From positions 13,682,387-13,746,386 of the forward strand of contig CP154954.1 of the NCBI GenBank assembly GCA_039621445.1: a DNA stretch of 64,000 bases, written 5' to 3'. The position numbers and the translations under genes are program-made. The DNA comes from Euglena gracilis (lineage: Eukaryota; Euglenida; Euglenophyceae; Euglenales). The notes under the pieces were generated by a model. It saw only the letters and a program-made list of their open reading frames with translations, made no database searches and was not told the DNA's origin. Below, piece by piece: positions 45,545-54,436 of the stretch (the stretch's first letter is position 1; each line of letters opens with the position of its first letter).

Positions 45545-46226
45545 GAGCGTTGCCGAAAGCGAGGTCGAAGCTGACGCGCTCGCCACCGCCGGCCTGCATA
45601 CGAGTCCGTGAAGGGGGTGCACCTCCGTGGCACGCTCGCCGAGCTGCACCGGCTGGAGCTCCTGACTGCCCGCCCGCCCTGCACCGGCCCATGGCACTGG
45701 CCATGGGTCCGGTTGCTGGATTCCCTCGCCGCCCGCGGTGTCCATCTCCCCGCACGACCGTCCCTGCCCTCCGCAGCGCCATCTCCGCAGCGTCTGCCGC
45801 CCGCCGCTCCGCCCTGGACAGCGTCCTCGAATCCCACCGCCGCGCCGGCCATACCCGGAGGCGGGACGCCCTCCCCCAGCTGTGGCCTGAGCGCCCCGCA
45901 GTGATCTTCCGCTGGCTCAAAGCGGAAGCCCCTCCATTTTGCGCTCGGCCCATCCTCGACGCCTCTGGCTACCAGTGCATGACCCATGCCGCCGTCGACC
46001 AAGTGGTCCGGTCCTTCTGGGTGGATAGTGTACTATGGCAGCACGCCTCCCAGGACCGCGCAGCCCGCTGGAGCGCCTTCCTCTCCTCGGAGTTCGGCAC
46101 CCATCTGCCGACCGCCTCGTGCCCCTCGGTTCCCTGGACGGCAGAGCGGGTGCGGTCCGCCCTCTACAGCACGCGGGATCGCGCCGCACCGGGCATTACC
46201 GGCGTCCACCTGGCAGCGTGGAGGAG
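45545..46226 (+). pseudogene. LINE reverse transcriptase, N-terminal part
   Basis: An open frame gives VIFRWLKAEAPPFCARPILD, ASGYQCMTHAAVDQVVRSFW, VPWTAERVRSALYSTRDRAA and PGITGVHLAAWRR, the upstream region and first motifs of LINE RTs (compare SAPGPDGV...W). A second frame is better before about 45720 (GTLAELHRLELLTARPP), implying a frameshift. The frame is broken by the LTR element at 46227 and resumes in register at 62733. Confidence 0.8.
46222..46226. other. Target-site duplication AGGAG, left
   Basis: AGGAG immediately before the left LTR; the same five bases follow the right LTR at 62728-62732. Because the LTR could be read as starting with the last G, 4 or 5 bp is possible. Confidence 0.85.
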
Positions 46227-46525
46227 TGTACGTCTGATTCCCAATTCCCAATTCCCAAAAGCCTTCGCTTTCGCCTTGGCGCACCTACTTGGGAACTGAA
46301 AATCAGAGTAACAGTAAAATCCCTTTTCCCACTTCCCAAGAAGCAAAGCACAGAGCAATGCAGGGAGGACGGACTGGATAACCAAGTCCGGTCCGGAGAA
46401 AAGGAAAGACAAAACAGAATACCACCTGTGGAGAGAGAAGGGGCACCCATTAGGAAATCCTAATAGGATCTGCTTCCATCCTAACTTCCTCAACGGAAGG
46501 GGACAGAAGCATACGCCTGGTACAC
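46227..46525 (-). repeat. 3' LTR of the chromovirus
   Basis: 299 bp, TGTACGTCTGATTCCC to GCCTGGTACAC. Differs from 62423-62727 by one 7-bp ATTCCCA unit, one substitution (AAAATC/AAAATA) and one extra G. The ends carry inverted GTAC. It contains a small hairpin ATTAGG.AAAT.CCTAAT. LTRs this short suit Ty3/Gypsy. Confidence 0.93.
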
Positions 46526-46538
46526 ATCCCCCTCCCAG
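46526..46538 (-). other. Polypurine tract
   Basis: On the minus strand TGGGAGGGGGAT directly abuts the 3' LTR, the expected plus-strand primer site. Confidence 0.8.
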
Positions 46539-47344
46539 GGCTATGCCCGAATTCTCCTTTGGACCAGGCATTCTGGCCACAGGGATTTCGGACACAGACC
46601 TGGTCTGTGGCAGGTGCACCCTGGCGCATCCACAGGGGCCCTTTCCGTCGCACAGGGGTCCACTCAAAGGGGGGGGCGGAAAGGAGGGGACCTAAAAAGC
46701 CCAAAACGCGCAAAATGGTTTCACCTATTCGGCGGTGGCTTATGGGTATATAGTATATTATAGCCCACTTGGGAAAATGGGGCTGGCATGTTTCCTTGCC
46801 AAGCAAACCCATCCACCCAGTTTGGGTGTGCCCAAGGCACTTGGGGTTGGGTCCATGGGCATTCCAGGAAAACCCATGGGGAGGGTGTGGAAGGAGGGGG
46901 CCTCTGACCAGTCAAACCTGGGCAGGGCGCATGGCCAGTCAAACCTGACCACGCAAAAGGAAATCTTACTCTACAAAACCAACTGCCGGCGACAGCATTT
47001 GCCCCGGGGGGAAAGTAGAGAGGAGTGGGGGGTTGTATTAGGCCAAAAAGTTGTGCTGTCTGGCAGCCTTAAGGCCTCAAACGGCCGAAAAGAAAAGAAA
47101 GGGAAAGGAAAAGAGGCCGTCGGCCCTGTGCGCTGCGTGTCGCACGCCCGCGAGAGGGGAGAGGGGAGAGGGGTGTGCATGCATGCGCACGGAATCCTGC
47201 ACATGGCAGCATCCCGGTGGGAACTTACTAGCGGCGAATACCGCAAAGGGTCTTCGAAGGGGTTGTTCGGGCGAATACCCAAACAGGGTGTCAGGCGAAT
47301 ACCTGACGAGGGTGCTGAACGCCGCATTGGCGCTCACAGACACC
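46539..47344 (-). other. 3' untranslated region of the chromovirus
   Basis: About 800 bp without a coherent frame. Contains three hairpins sharing a CGAATA loop: GCGG.CGAATA.CCGC at 47231-47244, GGG.CGAATA.CCC at 47269-47280 and GTCAGG.CGAATA.CCTGAC near 47290-47307. Confidence 0.6.
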
Positions 47345-49654
47345 TCACCTGCCTTTATCGGCTGGGCGTTCGCGCACCTCACGCCAGTAGTCGTGTTGGT
47401 GGTCCCCTAATGGGTCCTCAACCAACTCCAGTTGGCGTGGAGAACGCGGCGGAGCTGATTCACTACGAATGGTGTTTAGCTCCGGATCGTTGACATCAAA
47501 GGAAGGGGTCTCCCAGTCCTTGATCCAATTATCCGGTAGCTTCTCCCTGGTACGTTCAGCATGATGCTGAAGATACCGTTGGAGCTGCTCCCAGAAAATT
47601 CTAGGCAGCATCACCGGCCAGATGATGTAATTCATCCGGGGATGATTCGCAGGCACCTGCGGGGGCATCCCCGGGGTCTGCTTGAAGTTGATGTCATACA
47701 TCCACCTCGCTGTCCGAGCTCTTGCGGTATGGGGCCGTAATACAGCCGCCAACCAACCTCTGAAGTCCACCAAATCGTGTTCTTCAGGAGGCCACAGTGG
47801 CAAGGCGTATCCGCCATGCTGACGCTTGGAGAACAGGGGGTAAACCTGTGTCTCCCAGTCGCCATCAGTCCAGAGGTAAGGCATTCTTGCCTTGGCGTGT
47901 TCTTCGACGGCGAGGCGCATTGCCCCAGCGTCGATCTGGAACTCACGGGCCATTCCCGTGTGGCGGTAGCTTTCTACCTTTCGGAAGTCGGAGTGCTTCA
48001 GGCGGCCTTCCACCTGCTTGTACTCCTTCTTCCACTTCTCCAGTGTCTCCCAGTGCTGAGGGACAGTGGTGGTGACTGCTCCATCAGCAGTCTGCACGAA
48101 CTTGGCTCCTATACAGTTGATGCACAAGGCAGGGATATCCCTGTCTTGAGCATTCTCACTGTAGGAGTAGTTCAAGCTGTGCTTCCACGCGTTCAGGCAC
48201 TCGCCACATACGAGCGCCACACAGTTCGGCACATATGCCCTGTGATGGAACCACGAGGATTGCACCTGCCGCTTGCACACATGCACAAGCGGTTGGTTGT
48301 GCCGCACATGGTGGCACACGGTGCACGTCCAGGCAAAGGACGTGCCGTGATGGAAATACAACACGCAGTCCTCACCAAAGTACTGTGCCAGTACTCTTGG
48401 TGAGCGCCTATTCCAGAATGTCCAGGTATGTTCCGGGGCATAATGGAAAGGTTCTCCTCGGACGAAGAGGGGCTGAATCCATTGATTCAGTGACCCTTTC
48501 TGGTGCCTAATAGCAGCCAGTTTCTTCGTCCTCTCTTCCACGGTGCCTAGTCTGGTCAGGATATCCTGAGTCCAGAGCTGGGCATCCGCAGACACGGGAG
48601 GAGAAGCAGGTTCATCCTCCTCCTCATCCGTCGATCCGGTGGAAGATTGGGCCTGTCGACCACGAGCCTTACCTTTCGGTTTGCTCTGGCCGTACCCGGA
48701 CGATGCAACGGCCGAAAAGTCGTGCATTGTCGTAGGGCCTTTTGGCTGTCCGCCAGTCTGACCTCCAGCGCCACCTTTCGGTGGTGGTTTTCCATCACCG
48801 CCTTTGGCAGGGGGCTTACAGGGTGCAGCACCCGGTTTGCCTCCTTTCGGCTTCGCACTCCCGGAATCAGGAGGCGACGCCTGCGGCTTACTCCTGGTAT
48901 CAGGAGCCGATGGTGCCGGAATAGACGTTTGCCATCTGGGCGAAGCGGGCATCCTGACCGCTGGGTCGCGCATGACGCTCCGAGGGGTCGGCACACGTTC
49001 CTGGGGTTGTTCAGCCGGCCGTCGCCGAGCAGGTTCATCCTGTCCGACGAGGCGTGGCACTGTGGTCGTCATCGGAATCGGTGCTTCCACAGGCGCTGGC
49101 GCTCCCAGAAACTCTGCCATTGTCCTCGGGACGGCAGGGACCCTGCGCGGTGTCGGTGGTCGTGGGGGTATCTCCTCCACTTCCATTTCGACATCCGGTC
49201 TAGGAGGTTGATCCTCCACAACCGCTGGCGCAGGTGCTAAGGGAGGTTGATCCTCCGCTGTAGCTGGTGCGACAGATGGCTCTGTCGGCTGGGGATCATC
49301 CCCTGAAGATGGTTGCACTGCTGCCGAAAATGGGGGTGCGGGGACACCGACATCTGGTGTCTCCACGACCTCAGCGGCGGAGCTTGATGCTACGCCTCCA
49401 CCTCGTGGCGTTAGTGCAGCAGCCACGGCAGTAATGCCGGTGACTACGGCGCCGAGCACACGGCCTCCTAATGAGGTGCGTGCTGCGGGGCTGGTAGGTT
49501 CTTCGAGGATATCCTCGACGACCATACCAGTCACCTCGGCTGGAGGCTCAGCCGTTGGAACAGGCGTAGCAGCCACAGGCATATCCCCTGCGGGTGCTTC
49601 GTCTGGCCTATGCTGTGCCAGAGTAGGCAGAGCAGCGTAGAGGATATCCTCCAC
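47345..49654 (-). CDS. Accessory frame X, block 3 (769 codons, Cys/His-rich C-terminal half)
   Basis: The N-terminal 350 residues are Pro/Ala-rich with one mildly hydrophobic stretch (VLGAVVTGITAVAAAL), a basic linker (SKPKGKARGRQAQSS) and an acidic patch (TDEEEDEP). The second half looks folded: WTCTVCHHVRH, VHVCKRQ, CVALVCGECLNAWK and LCINCIGAKF give paired CxxC/CxxxxH ligands of a probable zinc-binding module, followed by FQIDAGAMRLAVEEHAKARM, WTDGDWETQVYPLFSKRQ and IFWEQLQRYLQHH. I recognise no family. In frame with block 2, separated by TAG at 50033-50035 and 126 further open codons. The real start is therefore probably far upstream. Confidence 0.7.
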   Translation of the reverse strand: MEDILYAALPTLAQHRPDEAPAGDMPVAATPVPTAEPPAEVTGMVVEDILEEPTSPAARTSLGGRVLGAVVTGITAVAAALTPRGGGVASSSAAEVVETPDVGVPAPPFSAAVQPSSGDDPQPTEPSVAPATAEDQPPLAPAPAVVEDQPPRPDVEMEVEEIPPRPPTPRRVPAVPRTMAEFLGAPAPVEAPIPMTTTVPRLVGQDEPARRRPAEQPQERVPTPRSVMRDPAVRMPASPRWQTSIPAPSAPDTRSKPQASPPDSGSAKPKGGKPGAAPCKPPAKGGDGKPPPKGGAGGQTGGQPKGPTTMHDFSAVASSGYGQSKPKGKARGRQAQSSTGSTDEEEDEPASPPVSADAQLWTQDILTRLGTVEERTKKLAAIRHQKGSLNQWIQPLFVRGEPFHYAPEHTWTFWNRRSPRVLAQYFGEDCVLYFHHGTSFAWTCTVCHHVRHNQPLVHVCKRQVQSSWFHHRAYVPNCVALVCGECLNAWKHSLNYSYSENAQDRDIPALCINCIGAKFVQTADGAVTTTVPQHWETLEKWKKEYKQVEGRLKHSDFRKVESYRHTGMAREFQIDAGAMRLAVEEHAKARMPYLWTDGDWETQVYPLFSKRQHGGYALPLWPPEEHDLVDFRGWLAAVLRPHTARARTARWMYDINFKQTPGMPPQVPANHPRMNYIIWPVMLPRIFWEQLQRYLQHHAERTREKLPDNWIKDWETPSFDVNDPELNTIRSESAPPRSPRQLELVEDPLGDHQHDYWREVRERPADKGR

Positions 49655-50032
49655 GTTCTCACCTACCTCCTCAGGAAGTTCCTGATCTCCACCTACGGGT
49701 GGACAGACAGAAGCCGCCGCGGGAGCCGGGGAAACCGAACGTTCCCCTTCCGCTCGCGGGGAAGAGACGAATGATACAGCCGTTCCTGTCGGAGACGGCG
49801 GCGCTGCCTCCAGGATGGTAACGGAGGGGCTGCGGTCGCGTTCCTCCCGCCGCGGAATCGCGGTGGTGGAAGCGACTGACGCCTCACGTCTCCTTCGCGC
49901 CAGAGGTTCATCCTCCGGGGCGATGAAGGCGCACAGATCCTCGGGCGAACGAGGATCGTCGGGGTGCCATCGGCATCCCTGAGCGTCCGCCAGCCTGTAA
50001 AAGGCCAGCGTACTGCTGCTGGCGCTGTTGGG

Positions 50033-51610
50033 CTAGGGTGGCGGCCATGATGGCTGCACCCAGGCGTTGGCAGGCCTGTTCGGGCCCAGGAAGTCGCGGT
50101 AACGCGTGTCTTCCCAGACCTCGAAAAAGCCCTCCTCGAACTCCTGAACGCATGCCAGAATCGGCATACGCTGTTCGAGGATGGCCTTCCGGTGACACAT
50201 CAGCGGAAGGAATACCTCCCGGTCGAGGGTACCGCCAAACTGCCGCCGCAAATGTTCCTCCAGGGTGATATCGGCCAGGTGCCAGTTGGGGCGCAGGTGG
50301 CCGAGAATCCGACGACGAGGACCCTCGATGGCATCACCGTAATCCGGTGGCAGGCTTTCCATTCCAGGCCTATCGTCCTGGGGGTCACGGAGATGTATAT
50401 ACACCTCCATGACATAGGTAGTCCAGGCTCGCCACCAGAACTGCTGCAGCATAAAAATACGCTGCTTGTGGACGCGGCGACTTTTGCCCTGGACATCCGG
50501 GGCGTCGCGGCACACATGCATAAGCATGCGGCGTCCCATCTCCAGGCCCGGGTTATCCCGAGGCGGTGGAGGACTTCCGCGCACGCCGAATCCCCAGAAG
50601 TCGACAGGAAATTCCTGCCGGCAGTACTTACAGCAGAGGTCATACCTCTGCGGGTAAGCCAGGGAAACACGCTTAACGCGGAAGGTGGAGCCGTAATGGC
50701 TCACCAGCCACACCTGGAGGTTGTTGCACCACAACACCTCGATCAGGCGTTCGATGTCGGGGTGTAGTGGGTAGAATTCCCACTGCACGCCGAGGGGTCC
50801 GACTGTATGAATACAGTCGAAGACTGCCTTCAGCCTTCGGGCCAACACACGCTGGTCCCGAAAACCCAACTGGTGCAGGTAACTGCGACCAGTGGAATCG
50901 CTGAAGAGACCCCAGTTCTGGCAGGGGTATCCCAGCCAAAACCAGAGCTCCCAGAAACCTGGCTGGGCATCCAGCAAGGGTCTGCCACCTTCACCTTCGA
51001 AGGCGTACAGATCTATTCCGTAATGGAATAGTCTGACTCGGTTCTCGGTGTGGCGTAATACCACATCGATGACTGCTTGTGGAGGGGTGACGGGGCGGTT
51101 TCCTGCAACATGGTAATCATGCTGCATTCGCCAGCCTTCGTCCTCCAGCTCCTCCTTGAACCTGAGCATATGCTCAAAGTCCGAGAGGACTTCTGCTGGT
51201 TCTTCTTCTTCCTCACGTGCTGTTCCCTTACCTTTACCCTCACCCTTCCCTTTGCCGGCCACGCCTTTGCCTTCTCCCTTGCCTTTGCCTTCGGCCTTGC
51301 CGGCGTCCTTTCCTGTATGGCGAATACCAGAGGGTCGGGCGCTCGGTGCCGCAGGAGTCGGTTCGGTTCCTTCCCATTCCATCTCTGGGGAGGGACCTGG
51401 CCGCTCCGCTGCACGTCGCGGTGATGGCGTGGCTGGGCGTTGGTGAGGAGTCTGGCGTGGGCTTGGCTTCGACGCGGGGGGTCGCGGCTCCTTCCATACC
51501 GGAGGGATCGGCGGTGGCATTGCGGCAACAGGACGGCTCATCGCCACCTGTGCCTCTGCCGGTGGTCGTCCAGCCGGGGTATCCTGGCTGGCTTCCACCT
51601 GCATCGCCAC
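50033..51610 (-). CDS. Accessory frame X, block 2 (525 codons)
   Basis: A Pro-rich start, then a low-complexity GKGKGEGKG tract (about 51190-51310) and EEEEEPAEV. The folded part is Trp/Tyr-rich: GFWELWFWLGYPCQNWGLFS, VLARRLKAVFDCIHTVGPLG, VLWCNNLQVWLVSHYGSTF, CCKYCRQEFPVDFWGFG, HVCRD and LEEHLRRQFGGTLDREVFL. CCKYC with later HVC may bind zinc. Ends at TAG 50033-50035, after which the same frame stays open into block 3. The product is not recognised. It is not an envelope protein: no signal peptide or membrane span is visible. Confidence 0.7.
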   Translation of the reverse strand: MAMQVEASQDTPAGRPPAEAQVAMSRPVAAMPPPIPPVWKEPRPPASKPSPRQTPHQRPATPSPRRAAERPGPSPEMEWEGTEPTPAAPSARPSGIRHTGKDAGKAEGKGKGEGKGVAGKGKGEGKGKGTAREEEEEPAEVLSDFEHMLRFKEELEDEGWRMQHDYHVAGNRPVTPPQAVIDVVLRHTENRVRLFHYGIDLYAFEGEGGRPLLDAQPGFWELWFWLGYPCQNWGLFSDSTGRSYLHQLGFRDQRVLARRLKAVFDCIHTVGPLGVQWEFYPLHPDIERLIEVLWCNNLQVWLVSHYGSTFRVKRVSLAYPQRYDLCCKYCRQEFPVDFWGFGVRGSPPPPRDNPGLEMGRRMLMHVCRDAPDVQGKSRRVHKQRIFMLQQFWWRAWTTYVMEVYIHLRDPQDDRPGMESLPPDYGDAIEGPRRRILGHLRPNWHLADITLEEHLRRQFGGTLDREVFLPLMCHRKAILEQRMPILACVQEFEEGFFEVWEDTRYRDFLGPNRPANAWVQPSWPPP

Positions 51611-51637
51611 ACCGCCTTCCGCGTCCCGTGGGCTGGA

Positions 51638-52861
51638 TCACCTGGGCTGTGGGGTAAGGTTCTCCGTAGTCCGGTCGCGCTTCAGGGTGGCAGGTAATAC
51701 TGCCACACCTGCCGGGGGCTCACCGGGTAATACCGGGGTTGCCACCCGCAGCTGCGGCTGGTACGGATGGTATGGGGTGTATCCACGGCCCTGAAGGGCA
51801 GCCAGAGAGGAGTAATACCTCGTCCGGTGCTTTTCAGACGCGAATACTGGCTCCTGCAGGAAGTGCCGAGCAAGCTCATCCTGCTCGGTTCCCGGAGGTG
51901 CCATGTGATAGTAGGGAGTCTCCTGCCGACGGGGGATATCCCCAGTCTGGACAGGAGCTGCACTGGGCGGTCGAGCTGCCTCACGGTGGGGAGGTTCATC
52001 CTCCACCACTATGGGCTCCGCCTGCCGCCGTGGCTCAACGCCAGGGACAGGGGCGACCGATGATGCTTGTGGCATCCAGTGCATGAACATGTGTTGGACG
52101 TATGCCTCAGGGGGCACGTCCGACTGTCCGGCTGGGAGCACGCGTGCGCCGCGCGGGTAATCCGCGTGCGTCGCGTACCGCGAGACAAATTGCTCCGCTG
52201 GCGGCTCGCGCGGCGGCATGCGCTGCGGCGAGGGCGGGCGAGCAAAAATTCTCGTCATCCCAGGTGGGACATGCACAGCCTCACCTACCGGTGGGGGCGT
52301 GTGCTCACGCATATGCACGGTGTGGGATCCCACCGGCGTCTGCGTTTGCAGCATGGGCGGCACATACACGCCCAGGTCCATCATGGTCTCGCCAGGCTCG
52401 AATCCGGAATCGGATGCCGACGAGAAATACCGTCTCCCCGTCATCAGGGCTTGACCACAGGGACACCACTGAGCCACAGGGGTGTTGGCTACTACCAACA
52501 ACTGAGCACAGTATGCATCCCAAAGGGCTTGCATAAAGGGCTCCGTTGGGGGGTGTGCGCACATACGCATCGCCCGCTCCAACGTCTCCGTAGTGCGGAA
52601 GATCATCTCTCCCGCATACGGGGGCAGGCGCGATCTGCGCTGCGCTGGTGGCTGAGGTGCCGGCTGCTGGACGGCAGATGGATCTGGTACCGCATATGCG
52701 GACCGGCTGCTGGTAGCCGCGGCGACTACCGGGGCTGAAACCCTCTCAGCATGTGGGGCACCCGGAATCGGGGCCTCAGCATACTGAGGGTACTGGGGGT
52801 ATGGCGCGCCAGAAGGCTGCGGCCATGGTGGACCTGGTCCAGGTCCGCGCCCAGGCAGCAT
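51638..52861 (-). CDS. Accessory frame X, block 1 (407 codons)
   Basis: Starts MLPGRGPGPGPPWPQPSGAP and is Pro/Ala/Tyr-rich for 90 residues. A more ordered part follows (YAGEMIFRTTETLERAMRMC, FMQALWDAYCAQLLVVANTP, QWCPCGQALMTGRRYFS), then Pro-rich sequence again. TGA at 51638-51640 separates it from block 2 in the same frame. The ATG follows a good acceptor-like tract at 52964-52983, so it may be made from a spliced transcript. The product is not recognised. Confidence 0.7.
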   Translation of the reverse strand: MLPGRGPGPGPPWPQPSGAPYPQYPQYAEAPIPGAPHAERVSAPVVAAATSSRSAYAVPDPSAVQQPAPQPPAQRRSRLPPYAGEMIFRTTETLERAMRMCAHPPTEPFMQALWDAYCAQLLVVANTPVAQWCPCGQALMTGRRYFSSASDSGFEPGETMMDLGVYVPPMLQTQTPVGSHTVHMREHTPPPVGEAVHVPPGMTRIFARPPSPQRMPPREPPAEQFVSRYATHADYPRGARVLPAGQSDVPPEAYVQHMFMHWMPQASSVAPVPGVEPRRQAEPIVVEDEPPHREAARPPSAAPVQTGDIPRRQETPYYHMAPPGTEQDELARHFLQEPVFASEKHRTRYYSSLAALQGRGYTPYHPYQPQLRVATPVLPGEPPAGVAVLPATLKRDRTTENLTPQPR

Positions 52862-52963
52862 GATGCTACCCGAACGACGACGACAACGAAGGGTAACCTT
52901 GTTGTCTGTCGCTTTGAGTGCTGGTGCACTGAAAAAGGTAGGCTTCTATCTTAATCAAAAACT

Positions 52964-52983
52964 CTGCGAGAAAGGTAGAGAAA
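52964..52983 (-). promoter_or_regulatory. Candidate 3' splice site upstream of frame X
   Basis: On the minus strand TTTCTCTACCTTTCTCGCAG is a textbook polypyrimidine tract plus CAG, 100 nt before the ATG of block 1 and just after the chromodomain stop. It would allow a subgenomic mRNA. The donor was not identified. Confidence 0.4.
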
Positions 52984-53058
52984 TAAAGAAGTGCAGGGGG
53001 GGGGTATAAACGCGAAACATTCACATAAAACACACACATTCTCCAAAACGAAATCGTT

Positions 53059-53457
53059 TCAGAAAGTGTTTATGTTTATGTCTATATTATTGCGCTTGTT
53101 CCACAGCTTCCAATCCTGCTGGATATATCCAACAAAACTGGATGCTGGCTCCCAAGTGTCCTCCTCTGGCCCATACCCTTTCCAGCGAACTTTCCAGTAG
53201 TGCACACCCCTGTCGACCTTGTGGTCTATTATCTTATCGACCACAAAGTCGTCCGTTTCAGGTAATCTGGAACGGGGCTTGAAATATAGGCAGGGGATAG
53301 CTTTTCCGTCTGGGGGGCTTAGGTACGGTTTGAAGTCGTCCATATGGACGTCCTCAATCCCGTTGGGCAAGGCAACTTTATATCGCCCGCTACTACCTAA
53401 CCTCTCCAAAATTTCGCATGGGCCGAGCCAAAGAGGATCTAGCTTGGAAGACTGCAT
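53059..53457 (-). CDS. pol: Integrase C-terminus with GPY/F-like module and chromodomain
   Basis: [20 protein letters not shown] then RYKVALPNG is the GPY/F-type module. Residues about 70-122 form a chromodomain: [40 protein letters not shown]. It includes the aromatic positions (F/Y at the start, YW and W in YWKVRW, TWEP) that bind methylated histone tails in this family. This defines a chromovirus. It is in a different frame from the main integrase ORF, with a degraded join of about 100 bp, so a frameshift has occurred. The domain probably guides insertion into chromatin. Confidence 0.92.
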   Translation of the reverse strand: MQSSKLDPLWLGPCEILERLGSSGRYKVALPNGIEDVHMDDFKPYLSPPDGKAIPCLYFKPRSRLPETDDFVVDKIIDHKVDRGVHYWKVRWKGYGPEEDTWEPASSFVGYIQQDWKLWNKRNNIDININTF

Positions 53458-53558
53458 GCGGGTGCGGTTATTCCGTACCCACCTGGACTATACACAGGTG
53501 TGTTGAAGTTCTGTAAAAAAGATTTCCGTTTGTTGAAATGAATTTCTGTGATACGTGA

Positions 53559-54416
53559 TTAGACTGCAGAGCGGAGTAATTCCACTTCTGCAAACCACGT
53601 TTCACAGCTGACGCTACTTCGGGCGGGTCTCTCCGAGGGGATATCCCCTATGGCCGGAGGGTCTCGTCCGAAAACAATTTTGTACGGTGAGTGTGGTAAT
53701 ACCAACCCTGGCAAGGTATTGATGTAAAATAAACACCAATGAAGAACGGATAACCAATTCTTACCCGAGTCAGCCAGTGAAAGGCGAAGCATATTGACAA
53801 CGAATTTCACGGCTGCCTCGGCTCTACCATTGCCTTTCAGGCGGTATATAATGGAAAAATGCTGCTCAATGCCGAGTAAACCGCACAAAGTTGTGAAAAA
53901 CCGCGAAGAGATCAAGTGATCTTGATCACTCACGATTTCGTTCGGTAAACCCATTAAGCAGATACATCTCTCCAGGAATATGGATGCCAAAATTTGGGCT
54001 GTCAACCCTGCTTTCCGGCATGGAATGGCTACTATGTACTCACTCAGCCGACAGACGACAACAAAAACGTAATCGTAAATTTGGTCATCTGATCCTTTGC
54101 AAGGTTCAAGTTCGAGAAAATCCATGCAGAGGGACGTCAAAATGTCTGGTGGTACGGGGAAAAAGTCCATCGTACCAGGGGGGGTACCTCCGCGCGGTTT
54201 CACAGCCTGGCTAATTTGGCACCGTTGCGAAATTCGCAAACAGCGCGAATATAAATCTTTTTCACTCAGGGTTGTGCAATATCTGCGACCCACTAGTGAA
54301 AGAAGTTTGGGGGCCCCAGGGTGACCATGGTTGTGATAGCTCAAAATCACATCATCAACCAGGTCTTGGGGTATACAATATTTATAACCAGATTCATTCC
54401 GGAAAATAAGTCGCAA
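53559..54416 (-). CDS. pol: Integrase core
   Basis: The zinc-binding N-terminus is recognisable (YHNHGHPGAPKLLSLVGRRY ... SQRCQISQAVK), but the first Cys of the CxxC is Ser (S63-x-x-C66). The catalytic triad is complete: D99 (CMDFLELEP), D164 (IVSDQDHLISSRF) and E200 (GNGRAEAAVKFVVNML), with the classic 35-residue spacing between the last two. The frame differs by one from RT/RNase H (shift near 54450, EPIENYSLSPLRLIF). It catalyses 3'-end processing and joining of the cDNA to the host chromosome. Truncated at 53559 before the GPY module. Confidence 0.93.
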   Translation of the reverse strand: MRLIFRNESGYKYCIPQDLVDDVILSYHNHGHPGAPKLLSLVGRRYCTTLSEKDLYSRCLRISQRCQISQAVKPRGGTPPGTMDFFPVPPDILTSLCMDFLELEPCKGSDDQIYDYVFVVVCRLSEYIVAIPCRKAGLTAQILASIFLERCICLMGLPNEIVSDQDHLISSRFFTTLCGLLGIEQHFSIIYRLKGNGRAEAAVKFVVNMLRLSLADSGKNWLSVLHWCLFYINTLPGLVLPHSPYKIVFGRDPPAIGDIPSERPARSSVSCETWFAEVELLRSAV

Positions 54417-54436
54417 TGGTGATAGAGAGTAATTCT

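Noticed and set aside
45365-46002. Minus-strand ORFs of 120-200 codons opposite the LINE RT
   Set aside because: Antisense shadows of a GC-rich coding region; only the part below 45540 has endonuclease motifs on minus.
47345-52861. Accessory frame as an envelope gene
   Set aside because: No signal peptide, no fusion-peptide-like stretch and no clear membrane span; the single hydrophobic run of 16 residues is too weak.
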